Position numbers and translations under genes: made by a program
Source: Chloroflexota bacterium
Lineage (GTDB): Bacteria; Chloroflexota; Dehalococcoidia; UBA3495
Direction of reading: 5' to 3'
NCBI GenBank assembly: GCA_002697005.1
Contig: NZUD01000058.1
Location: 1-10,186 of the forward strand
Length of the DNA: 10,186 bases
Part shown: one piece after another, positions 1-5,593 of the stretch
Position numbering within the stretch: the first letter of the stretch is position 1
Layout of the letters: each line of letters opens with the position of its first letter
Notes under the pieces: model-generated
Database searches by the model: none
What the model saw: the letters and a program-made list of their open reading frames with translations, nothing else
What the model was told of the DNA's origin: nothing

Positions 1-385
1 GGTCGTAGTCGCCTGACTGTGTTTCTTGCTCTTCAACCTCGCGTTCGTAGGCTTGGAGGTAGAAGGCGTTACTGTCCTGATCGTAACTGAGAAGCATCTG
101 ACCCGCCTTGAAGTCGACGGCCAGATCGCCACCGGACCAAGCTTCTTCCCTGAGGTCGCTCCCTTTATCTCGTTCTTCTTGGGAGAGGCGGCCGACCATG
201 TCTCGCAGATAGACACCCAGTTGGAGAAGTTGTTCTTTCTCCATCCAGATGGAACACGAGGCGGCACCAGAGTTGGCGTCCAGCTTGAAAGTCCGGTTTC
301 CGGGCTCTCCGAATGTCACAGCCTCGATGCTTGTAGCCGCACCCAGAGGGTATTTAACTTTTTTCTCTTCCACGTTCATTATCAT
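1..385 (-). CDS. DUF3090 family protein, C-terminus beyond left edge
   Basis: Reading the minus strand from ATG at 385 gives 128 codons with no stop before the window edge. An in-frame TAA at 398-400 bounds the start, and a second ATG at 379 is an equally possible start because neither has a clear Shine-Dalgarno sequence. The protein shows FGEPGNRTFKL near residues 25-34, then an 'EKEQL' helix (about 49-53) and a segment ending FYLQAYE. This matches the N-terminal half of DUF3090 proteins of Actinobacteria and Chloroflexota, whose hallmark is a TxGEPGxRTFxLQA-like motif followed by a basic/acidic 'LEKQQ' helix. The family has no established biochemical function. The Cys-containing C-terminal motif usual for the family would lie off the left edge, so completeness cannot be judged. 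It is transcribed away from the GlcG/HbpS-like gene. Family call fairly sure, function unknown. Confidence 0.8.
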   Translation of the reverse strand, partial: MIMNVEEKKVKYPLGAATSIEAVTFGEPGNRTFKLDANSGAASCSIWMEKEQLLQLGVYLRDMVGRLSQEERDKGSDLREEAWSGGDLAVDFKAGQMLLSYDQDSNAFYLQAYEREVEEQETQSGDYD

Positions 386-494
386 AGACGCCGTAGATTA
401 CTCGTGGCAAGGGTGAAATATTGGATTGGTTCTCGGTTACTTGATAAGACCATTCCACCCAGCAGAAAGACGAGGAGGAGAAGGGGATTCTATG

Positions 495-500
495 TATAAT
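495..500 (+). promoter_or_regulatory. candidate -10 element upstream of the GlcG/HbpS-like gene
   Basis: A perfect TATAAT lies 55 bases before the preferred start at 556, preceded by ATG (ATGTATAAT). No convincing -35 hexamer sits 16-18 bases upstream, where the sequence is purine-rich GAGGAG. A similar ATGTATAAT string precedes polA. The assignment rests on the hexamer and its distance to the gene only. Confidence 0.35.
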
Positions 501-555
501 CACTTCATTAAAGGTCCAGACAAACGAAAATATTGAATGATAAGGGGGAATGCTG

Positions 556-966
556 ATGGCAAAGGGACTGACAATGGAACGGGTTCAGGCAGCGATGAAG
601 GCGATGATGGATGAGGCTATGAAGAAGCCCAATGAGCCCATAGCGATGTGCATCGTCGACGCCGCCGGCAACCTGGAGGCCTACGCCAAGATGGACAATC
701 TTCGAATGTTTAGCCGCCGTCATGCCCAGCGGAAGGCATACACCTCGGCGATGATGGGGATGGATTCTGTCTCCCATGCTGAGAGACTGCACAGCGGCGG
801 CCGGAATATAGCCGACCTGGGAGATCCCATGATGACATTCGGCCAAGGAGGCCTGGTCATCATGGAAGACGGCGTCATATTGGGTGGAATCGGAGTCGGT
901 GGCTATCCCAGTGGGCAAGCTGATGAAGACATCTCCAGGATCGGACTTAATGCAATGAACCTCTAA
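556..966 (+). CDS. GlcG/HbpS-like heme-binding family protein
   Basis: The protein is 136 residues, the usual size of the GlcG/HbpS (COG3193) family, which includes heme-binding HbpS of Streptomyces and GlcG of glycolate operons. Visible features are VDAAGNL (34-40), KMD (45-47), KAYT (60-63), a Gly-rich core GVILGGIGVGG (106-116) and a QADED segment (121-125) before the final helix. These match the family's 'vvDaaGnl...rmD...KAyta...GGxGVsG...DE' pattern. I prefer ATG 556 to ATG 550 because an AGGGGG purine tract at 543-548 is 7 bases from 556 but only 1 base from 550. No signal peptide is visible, so it is probably cytoplasmic. Heme binding is inferred from family only; many members sit in catabolic operons with unknown roles. 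The gene is monocistronic, with its own terminator just downstream. Confidence 0.82.
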   Translation: MAKGLTMERVQAAMKAMMDEAMKKPNEPIAMCIVDAAGNLEAYAKMDNLRMFSRRHAQRKAYTSAMMGMDSVSHAERLHSGGRNIADLGDPMMTFGQGGLVIMEDGVILGGIGVGGYPSGQADEDISRIGLNAMNL

Positions 967-993
967 CGGTTATCGGTGCCCAGTTAGGAATGG

Positions 994-1037
994 ACAAGGG
1001 CCGCGTCCTTCTGGTGAAGGGTGCGGCCCTTGTTTTT
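994..1037 (+). terminator. intrinsic terminator of the GlcG/HbpS-like gene
   Basis: An 11-bp perfect stem pairs 994-1004 (ACAAGGGCCGC) with 1023-1033. It extends inward through two G-U wobbles and four further pairs to about 17 bp, with loop CTGGTG (1011-1016). A T-run at 1033-1037 follows directly. It lies 28 bases after the TAA stop. This is a textbook rho-independent terminator reading on the plus strand. Confidence 0.9.
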
Positions 1038-1056
1038 AAAAGATAAGGAGACCTAG

Positions 1057-1248
1057 ATCAAGGAATACATTTTCGGGTCGCTAAAAGTCGTCCTTAGTGG
1101 GTATCAGAGCGCTCCTAAGGCCGACATCAGATATATCGCAGGGACGATGACCATAGTCGGCTGTACTGGTTTCCTAGGCTACGGAAGTATCCCGATGCAA
1201 GTAAGGACGCACTCCAGTGAAGATTGGTTTAATTCTCGACCTCGATGA
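1057..1248 (+). other. possible 63-codon ORF with ATC in start position, or gene remnant
   Basis: AAGGAG at 1045-1050 is followed six bases later by ATC (1057), directly after an in-frame TAG, and the frame stays open for 63 codons to TGA at 1246-1248. The predicted peptide has a basic/aromatic N-terminus (IKEYIFGSLKVVL) and a hydrophobic Gly-rich stretch (YIAGTMTIVGCTGFLGYGSI, residues about 24-43) that could be one membrane helix. No ATG, GTG or TTG is suitably spaced from the Shine-Dalgarno sequence. ATC starts are very rare, so this may be a decayed gene, a sequencing error at the start codon, or chance. The last 20 bases overlap the 3' end of the RidA gene on the other strand. I recognise no family. 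Confidence 0.22.
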
Positions 1249-1678
1249 TCATCTCGATCTCGATGCAAGCCTGGTTAGGCAATGATCCCATCCCTACTGC
1301 CGACCTGGCGTGGGCGCCAGCGGCTCCATAGAGCTCGCTGAGAAGGTCCGTGGCGCCGTTTGCCACCTGGGGCTGCTGGCCGAAGTCGGGCAGGCAGTTG
1401 ACCATGCAGAGCAGCTTGGCCACCTGTTTCACCTTGTCTAGATCGCCGATCACCGCTTTCACGTCGGCCAAACAGGCTAGCATCGCCTGCTTTGCTCCTT
1501 CGTATCCCTGCTCGACGCTAATCTCAGCGCCCAGCTTGCCCCTGAAGTCGGCGCCGGGTGTATGACCGCCTACGAACAGGAGATTGCCAACCTTGACTGC
1601 TCCAGCGCGGCCGGGAGGGGCAGTCCCGGCGGTGGGCAACTCCAGTCCCATGGATTTAAGTTTGTTCTCTACTTCCAT
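1229..1678 (-). CDS. RidA family protein (YjgF/YER057c/UK114)
   Basis: The 149-residue protein is a member of the longer RidA subfamily, trimeric enamine/imine deaminases or related ligand-binding proteins. Seen: LPTAGTAPPGR (14-24), the strand VGNLLFVGGHTP (30-41), a GAEISVEQGYEGAK helix start (50-63), and the C-terminal block HARSAVGMGSLP (123-134) followed by IEIEMIIEV. R125 sits at the position of the catalytic/substrate-binding arginine (R105 in E. coli RidA), so deaminase activity is possible. ATG 1678 is chosen over an upstream ATG at 1705 because AGGAG (1686-1690) is 7 bases away and the extra nine residues are not family-like. It is divergent from the amidohydrolase gene. RidA proteins remove reactive enamines in amino-acid metabolism, and relatives act in aminoaromatic catabolism; the role here is open. 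Confidence 0.88.
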   Translation of the reverse strand: MEVENKLKSMGLELPTAGTAPPGRAGAVKVGNLLFVGGHTPGADFRGKLGAEISVEQGYEGAKQAMLACLADVKAVIGDLDKVKQVAKLLCMVNCLPDFGQQPQVANGATDLLSELYGAAGAHARSAVGMGSLPNQACIEIEMIIEVEN

Positions 1679-1743
1679 TTTAATACTCCTAAGATCTTGA
1701 ATCATCAGCCCGGCCCGAACTGGGGCGGAGCCGAGTTCGAGGG

Positions 1744-1749
1744 ATTATA
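1744..1749 (-). promoter_or_regulatory. candidate -10 element for the RidA gene
   Basis: The minus strand reads TATAAT here, 65 bases upstream of the RidA start, giving a predicted leader of about 60 nt. No good -35 match is present at 16-18 bases. Inside the leader, CGAACT (1716-1721) and AGTTCG (1734-1739) form an inverted repeat with a 12-base loop. Confidence 0.38.
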
Positions 1750-1785
1750 GCGGAGGAACGGTTCGGGAAGTGTAGTGAGATTCCT

Positions 1786-1804
1786 TGTTTCGCCACCCGA
1801 AACA
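1786..1804. promoter_or_regulatory. inverted repeat in divergent RidA/amidohydrolase region
   Basis: TGTTTCG and CGAAACA form a perfect 7-bp inverted repeat with a 5-base spacer. A related half-site, CTGTTCG, follows about 14 bases later (1818-1824). The position between two divergent genes, about 45 bases before the amidohydrolase start, suits an operator, but no regulator gene lies nearby. Confidence 0.25.
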
Positions 1805-1847
1805 GTATGGTAGGCTGTTCGATGCATTCCCACCAGGAGCTCTAACC

Positions 1848-2672
1848 ATGATTATCGACACCCATACCCACGTGGTCAGTAGTGATAAAACGAAACACCC
1901 ATTGGACCCTGGCGCGCGAGGCTGGTCTACCGAGGTCAGCAACGATGTCGAGGACCTCATCAAAGAAATGGATGAGGCCGGTGTTGAATGCGCAACGTTG
2001 GTGCAACCGAATGCCACTTATGGTCTGGACAACTCTTACCAGTGCGACAGTGCCCAGATATATGCCCCGCGAACAGTATCAGTGGGCATACTGGACCCAG
2101 CCGCAGTTGACGCTGCGGACAAACTCTCTTACTGGACCAACGAGTACGGCATGACCGGGGTTCGCCTACAGAGCCAAGCCGAGCCCGACGACTCACGATG
2201 CGATGCTATCTGGCAACGTGCTGAAGAACTAGGCGTCCCAATCTCTATCGGAGGTGGCGGCCAACCCGGAAAGGTCGACGCTATGCGGAATATAGGGCGC
2301 CGCTATCCTAACGTCCTATTTGCGCCCGACCATTTTGCGGGATGGAGCGGATCTGAAGATAAAACAGCGATGACAGTGGCTTTGGAAGCCTTGGCCAAGC
2401 TCCCAAATGCCCACTTACGAATCTCCAGCACCAGCCTTGGCCCCTACGCCGACCTGTCTGACCAAGAGAAAGACCTATTCCGCCGGGTCTTTGAAGCCTT
2501 CACCCCACAGCGAATCATGTGGGGTTCCAACTTCCCGTCCTCTCGTGACGGTGGTTATGTAGGCCAGGTGAAGCTCGGACAAACCGCCTTACCTTGGTTA
2601 TCAGCTGAAGATCGAGAATGGATCATGGGCAAGTCTGCTCACAAGCTGTGGCCGATGTTGCAAGCCGCGTGA
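1848..2672 (+). CDS. amidohydrolase-2 family hydrolase (COG3618-like)
   Basis: The protein is 274 residues with the TIM-barrel amidohydrolase-2 layout. It opens with IIDTHTHV (H6 and H8 at the end of strand 1), carries APDHFAGW (D161-H162) in the middle and MWGSNFP (224-230) near the C-terminus. This family includes 2-pyrone-4,6-dicarboxylate lactonase (LigI), fuconolactonase-like enzymes and ACMSD-type decarboxylases, so lactone or C-N/C-C hydrolysis of a carboxylic metabolite is likely; the substrate cannot be named. The canonical motif is GSD(W/F)P. Here the acid is N228, a variant also found in some COG3618 proteins. ATG 1848 is chosen because AGGAG (1835-1839) lies 8 bases upstream and the family starts right at the HxH strand; upstream in-frame ATG 1785 adds 21 unlikely residues. 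No signal peptide. It is convergent with the MBL gene. Confidence 0.87.
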   Translation: MIIDTHTHVVSSDKTKHPLDPGARGWSTEVSNDVEDLIKEMDEAGVECATLVQPNATYGLDNSYQCDSAQIYAPRTVSVGILDPAAVDAADKLSYWTNEYGMTGVRLQSQAEPDDSRCDAIWQRAEELGVPISIGGGGQPGKVDAMRNIGRRYPNVLFAPDHFAGWSGSEDKTAMTVALEALAKLPNAHLRISSTSLGPYADLSDQEKDLFRRVFEAFTPQRIMWGSNFPSSRDGGYVGQVKLGQTALPWLSAEDREWIMGKSAHKLWPMLQAA

Positions 2673-2893
2673 TCCCAGTACCTCTGTAATGCACTATTAA
2701 GTGATGGAAACCGGTGCCATTCTCGTCGGCCTCTCGGAAGCGAAATTACCTGGTGAATTACCAGAGACCTTCTTGTTCTACCCGAACATTCCTTCGCCGT
2801 CCGAATCATTTTCGCGACGCTCTTCGTGTCAGCCGATCTCTTGTTTATGAAGCTATGAACGGCGGGGCTGTTTGTTTATCTGCCGAATTTCTG
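2673..2893. other. intergenic stretch between convergent genes, with HTH-like relic
   Basis: This 221-base gap holds no convincing intact gene and no strong terminator. Small hairpin-like repeats (CTGGT/ACCAG near 2750-2765) lack a T-run. On the plus strand, 2807-2872 translates to FRDALRVSRSLVYEAMNGG plus flanks, which resembles the recognition-helix region of excisionase/MerR-like HTH_17 domains ('LgVSRStVYrlirrG'). The reading frame has no plausible start region or Shine-Dalgarno sequence, and its end overlaps the MBL gene, so a decayed remnant or chance are both possible. Confidence 0.2.
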
Positions 2894-3715
2894 TTAGCCC
2901 TCGACAATGATCTGGTGTAGGTCGGTGGCGGCAGTGATGGGGCCACTGTAGTGCTTTTTGGCGTCGTCCAGGAGTGGTTGAGGGTTGTCGTTATAACCTG
3001 AGTCCAGATGGGTTAGGATCAGCTCGGCGACCCCAGCTTGGGCGGCTGCACGGGCCGCTTCTCCTGCAGTGGAGTGGCCGCGGGTCTTGGCGTAGTCACC
3101 TTCTTCGTCGGTCCGTAATGCCTCATGGATCAGAAGCCGCGCGCCTTTGGACGCCTCTACCAGCTCCGGGTTGTAGCGGGTATCTCCCGAGAAGACCACC
3201 GACATGCCGCCGGATTCTACCTTCCAGCCCACAGAACCAGATATATGGTCGGCGGCAAAGCAGGAAGCGGTGGTAGCCGGCCCTAGGGTTATCTTTTGAT
3301 CTGTCTTTACAACATGCCAGCTTATAACTTCGCGCCCATCGGAGTTCTTGGCCCATTCGTTGTTGACTTCGAAGATGTTTAGGTGGCTGGCGACACACAT
3401 CTTCTGCGCCCACTCAAGGGATTCGTCTGTAAGGTAGACATCCAAAGGCGGTGCATCTTGCCGTTCTAGAGCCCGACTGAATTGGACGAATAAAAGGCCC
3501 GACATATGGTCCGGGTGGTGGTGGGAAAGCAAAACCGTGTCGAAGTCGGCAACCGACATTCCCAGTTTTGATGCGTTGCGTGCAACGGAATTTCCAGAAC
3601 TGGTGTCGATAAGTAGCTTGGTGCCGTCGTCACAGTCGTAGACCATGGCCGAATGGGCTCGGTTGGTTGAGCTCCCGGACCCCGTGCCAAGGAAGCTGAT
3701 CTTCATCTCGGGCAT
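2894..3715 (-). CDS. MBL-fold metallo-hydrolase, RNase Z/arylsulfatase-like
   Basis: The 273-residue protein carries the full metallo-beta-lactamase metal site: SHHHPDH (H65, H67, D69, H70), H157 in AADH, D178 in FSGDTRY, H197 in IHEA, and H236 in LTH. The GHST motif (213-216) and IHE are typical of the RNase Z/arylsulfatase branch, and the N-terminal LGTGSG strand also fits. It is therefore probably an active dinuclear-zinc hydrolase. The length is near that of RNase Z, but the tRNA-binding exosite arm is not obvious, so a small-molecule esterase, lactonase or sulfatase role is as likely. Start ATG 3715 has GAGGA 7 bases upstream. It lies 43 bases after the dioxygenase stop on the same strand, consistent with one transcript and action on the ring-cleavage product (inference). 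Confidence 0.88.
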   Translation of the reverse strand: MPEMKISFLGTGSGSSTNRAHSAMVYDCDDGTKLLIDTSSGNSVARNASKLGMSVADFDTVLLSHHHPDHMSGLLFVQFSRALERQDAPPLDVYLTDESLEWAQKMCVASHLNIFEVNNEWAKNSDGREVISWHVVKTDQKITLGPATTASCFAADHISGSVGWKVESGGMSVVFSGDTRYNPELVEASKGARLLIHEALRTDEEGDYAKTRGHSTAGEAARAAAQAGVAELILTHLDSGYNDNPQPLLDDAKKHYSGPITAATDLHQIIVEG

Positions 3716-3758
3716 CTGATTGTCCTCGAAAAATAGAACGGTTAAAGCGTTTGGCTGG

Positions 3759-4835
3759 CTATTGTCGGTCTTGAGGTCGAGCTTGTTCTCTAAGCAGACT
3801 AAGTGATTTCAAAACCGGTGTGTCGGTGAAGCTGAATAAGACGGCCGGCTCGGTCTGAGAGGCGTTAACGTGTTCGTGGTAGGTCCATCCTGGCACGCAG
3901 AACACGTCCTTGGGTTCCCAATCCATTTTCTGATCATGGACCACCGAATAGCCCTGTCCCTGGACCACGTGGTAAATGGTGCTGTTGGTGTGCCTGTGGG
4001 CTTTGGTGCTTTCGCCAGGCCGCAGCATCTGGACGTGGCAGGCGATGGTTGGCATCACCGGACCCCCGGTGTTGGGATTGGTGTACTCCATGATCACACC
4101 GTCGAAAGGGCTACCTTCGACTTCGGGAGCTAATCGTTGTAGCGCAGCCCAGGTCTGTTCCCAAGGGTAGCGCATCAGTGGCGAATAAGCCTCCTTAGAG
4201 GCATCTTCCCAGAGCGGACGAAGAGTGCCCGCTCCGTATTTATTCGTGGACGAGTCGATGGGTTCAGTCACCGGTTGCACATCTTCGGGGTAGGGCTCAA
4301 AAAATACAGCTTCCAACAGGTGTACCAACGGAATGTCCAGGCCGTCCAGCCAGATGATCGGTTCGCCTGACTCGTTCCCGTGGTCATGCCAAGTCCAGCT
4401 TGGTGTCAGGACCAAGTCGCCCGGATACATAGGAATGCGGTCGCCGTTGACCGTGGTGTAGCCGCCGTCGCTGTTGATGATGAACCGAAGGGCCGATGGC
4501 GTATGCCTATGGGCCCTAGCGGCTTCTCCAGGCATAACTATCTGCAGGCCTGAAAATAGGCTGTTGGTGGTGGCGATGCGATCCTTGATGGTCGGATTTA
4601 GCAGCATCAGCACCCTGCGTTCAGCATCGGCGGTGCCGATCAGTTCCCCGGCCCTGATCGCCCTGGGTTCCAGGTCCTTCCACCGCCAGATGTGAGGCGA
4701 AGCCTTGCTAGTCGGCTCATCCACCAAAGCCTCTTCTTGAACGTTCCAGAGCGGAGCCAGATTGAAGCCTTCCAGTTCCTGGTAATAGTTCTTCAGAACT
4801 TCCTGAGTTGCCGCTGAGTTGGAATTTGAAAGCAT
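3759..4835 (-). CDS. gentisate/salicylate-type 1,2-dioxygenase (bicupin)
   Basis: The 358-residue bicupin matches gentisate 1,2-dioxygenase and its relatives (salicylate and 1-hydroxy-2-naphthoate 1,2-dioxygenases), which cleave hydroxylated benzoates with O2 at a mononuclear Fe(II). The N-terminal cupin has GEAARAHRHTPSALRF with H109 and H111, and TPSWTWHDHGN with H150 and H152. The three expected iron ligands are H109, H111 and H150. WLDGLDIP (162-169) is a family signature. The C-terminal cupin also keeps AHRHTNS (H280, H282) and YHEH (H320, H322), so both cupins look metal-capable. I choose ATG 4835 (AGGGAG at 4843-4848, 7-base spacer). The longer frame from 4925 would start upstream of the promoter seen at 4887-4915. 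Gentisate is only one possible substrate. Confidence 0.9.
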   Translation of the reverse strand: MLSNSNSAATQEVLKNYYQELEGFNLAPLWNVQEEALVDEPTSKASPHIWRWKDLEPRAIRAGELIGTADAERRVLMLLNPTIKDRIATTNSLFSGLQIVMPGEAARAHRHTPSALRFIINSDGGYTTVNGDRIPMYPGDLVLTPSWTWHDHGNESGEPIIWLDGLDIPLVHLLEAVFFEPYPEDVQPVTEPIDSSTNKYGAGTLRPLWEDASKEAYSPLMRYPWEQTWAALQRLAPEVEGSPFDGVIMEYTNPNTGGPVMPTIACHVQMLRPGESTKAHRHTNSTIYHVVQGQGYSVVHDQKMDWEPKDVFCVPGWTYHEHVNASQTEPAVLFSFTDTPVLKSLSLLREQARPQDRQ

Positions 4836-4886
4836 TGCTCTGCTCCCTGGATTGGATGGGTCAAGGCAGGTTACTGGATCCAAAGA

Positions 4887-4915
4887 ATCGTAGTTATGGC
4901 CTAGAGGTATGTCAA
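4887..4915 (-). promoter_or_regulatory. sigma70-like promoter for the dioxygenase-MBL pair
   Basis: On the minus strand a perfect -35 TTGACA (4910-4915) is followed, after exactly 17 bases, by TACGAT (4887-4892), a 4/6 match to the -10 consensus. Predicted transcription starts near 4880, leaving a leader of about 45 nt before ATG 4835. Three CAATG units on the plus strand (4913-4917, 4923-4927, 4928-4932) overlap and abut the -35 and may be a regulator site. Confidence 0.6.
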
Positions 4916-4942
4916 TGTTATTCAATGCAATGCGGGTTTATT

Positions 4943-5593
4943 CTATGACCCGTTGCGATTGTTTTCCCACTCTGCCAGTCGGGCTTCCAGGGAGTGCTGT
5001 CGGAGGGCCATGGTCAAGTCGCCTCGAGTGCGCTCCAGGACCCCGCGCATGGCGTCTGTGTTGTGCCTGAGACCGCTCGTCACTCCCTCAGGAAAGTCGA
5101 TAGTGACCAGCACGCTATACATCTCGTCCATGATGTCCATGAATTCTTGGCAACCATCCACCGCGTCGCGCCTTAGAGCGTCCAGGATATACCGGCGCAG
5201 TTCGCCGATGACTTCAGCCATGCCGTTGATATAGGCTGCGGCGTCAACCTTCAAATCATTGATGGAAGGAATATCAGAGCCTGAGATTACCGCTAGGGTG
5301 ACGTTGGCTTCAGTGAATTCTTTGCGTGCATCGTTCATGAACCCGGCGTTGAATATGGACGGACTACTGGTTGCGATGTGGTCCGCGTCACTGAGTCTGA
5401 CGGCGCCTTTACTGATTAATTCCCGGGCGTCTTCGAAAGCCCCACGGTGCACGGCCCGAATGGCGTTGGCGGAGAACCGGATAACCTCTCTGGAGACGGA
5501 AAGGGCTTGTTCCCGGTCGCGGTTTCTCTCCGCGAGTTCCTCGATCACGGAAGCGCCGATCGCTGATAGGTATACGCTATAACGCGATGGCAT
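4943..5593 (-). CDS. prokaryotic translin/TRAX family protein, probable RNase
   Basis: The 216-residue all-helical protein fits the translin family: SREVIRFSANAIRAVHRG (34-51), GFMNDARKEFTEAN (84-97), YINGMAEVIGELRR (121-134), GLRHNTDAMRG (174-184) and TRGDLT (189-194). Human TRAX, the nuclease subunit of C3PO, uses E126 and E129 in QEYVEA plus an aspartate after its GEL motif. Here KEFTEA gives E92 and E95 with the same spacing, and D143 or D146 follows GELRR. It therefore looks like a catalytic, TRAX-like single-stranded RNA endonuclease, as proposed for archaeal translins, probably a homo-oligomer. The start ATG shares a base with the thiE stop (TAATG), with GGGGG 9 bases upstream, so translation is coupled. 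Prokaryotic members are sometimes mislabelled as haloacid dehalogenases. RNA target unknown. Confidence 0.87.
   Translation of the reverse strand: MPSRYSVYLSAIGASVIEELAERNRDREQALSVSREVIRFSANAIRAVHRGAFEDARELISKGAVRLSDADHIATSSPSIFNAGFMNDARKEFTEANVTLAVISGSDIPSINDLKVDAAAYINGMAEVIGELRRYILDALRRDAVDGCQEFMDIMDEMYSVLVTIDFPEGVTSGLRHNTDAMRGVLERTRGDLTMALRQHSLEARLAEWENNRNGS

Noticed and set aside
26..499. Plus-strand open frame of 157 codons
   Set aside because: It lies opposite the DUF3090 coding frame, whose translation matches a known family; the plus-strand product has no family-like motif and ends in Arg-rich noise.
400..555. TPP riboswitch or other structured leader, given the thiE gene in the window
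   Set aside because: No CUGAGA/ACCCGAA-type TPP motif was seen here or upstream of the fmdB-thiE operon.
508..918. Minus-strand open frame of 136 codons
   Set aside because: It is antisense to the GlcG/HbpS-like gene, His/Ser-rich and without recognisable domains, which is typical of a shadow frame.
1092..1120. CCTTAG/CTAAGG inverted repeat with inner GAGCGCTC palindrome as a terminator for RidA
   Set aside because: It is more than 100 bases from the RidA stop, has a 17-base loop and no T-run on the minus strand.
2714..2920. Plus-strand 68-codon gene between the amidohydrolase and MBL genes
   Set aside because: There is no ribosome binding site, the N-terminal half is Arg/Ser/Asn noise and the end overlaps the MBL gene; only the HTH-like stretch deserves mention.
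3123..3413. Minus-strand 96-codon frame inside the MBL gene
   Set aside because: It is an alternate frame of a gene with a complete zinc-binding motif set; Arg-rich composition indicates a shadow.
4836..4925. 30-residue N-terminal extension of the dioxygenase
   Set aside because: A TTGACA-17-TACGAT promoter lies within it and ATG 4835 has a well-spaced AGGGAG, so the extension is probably untranslated.
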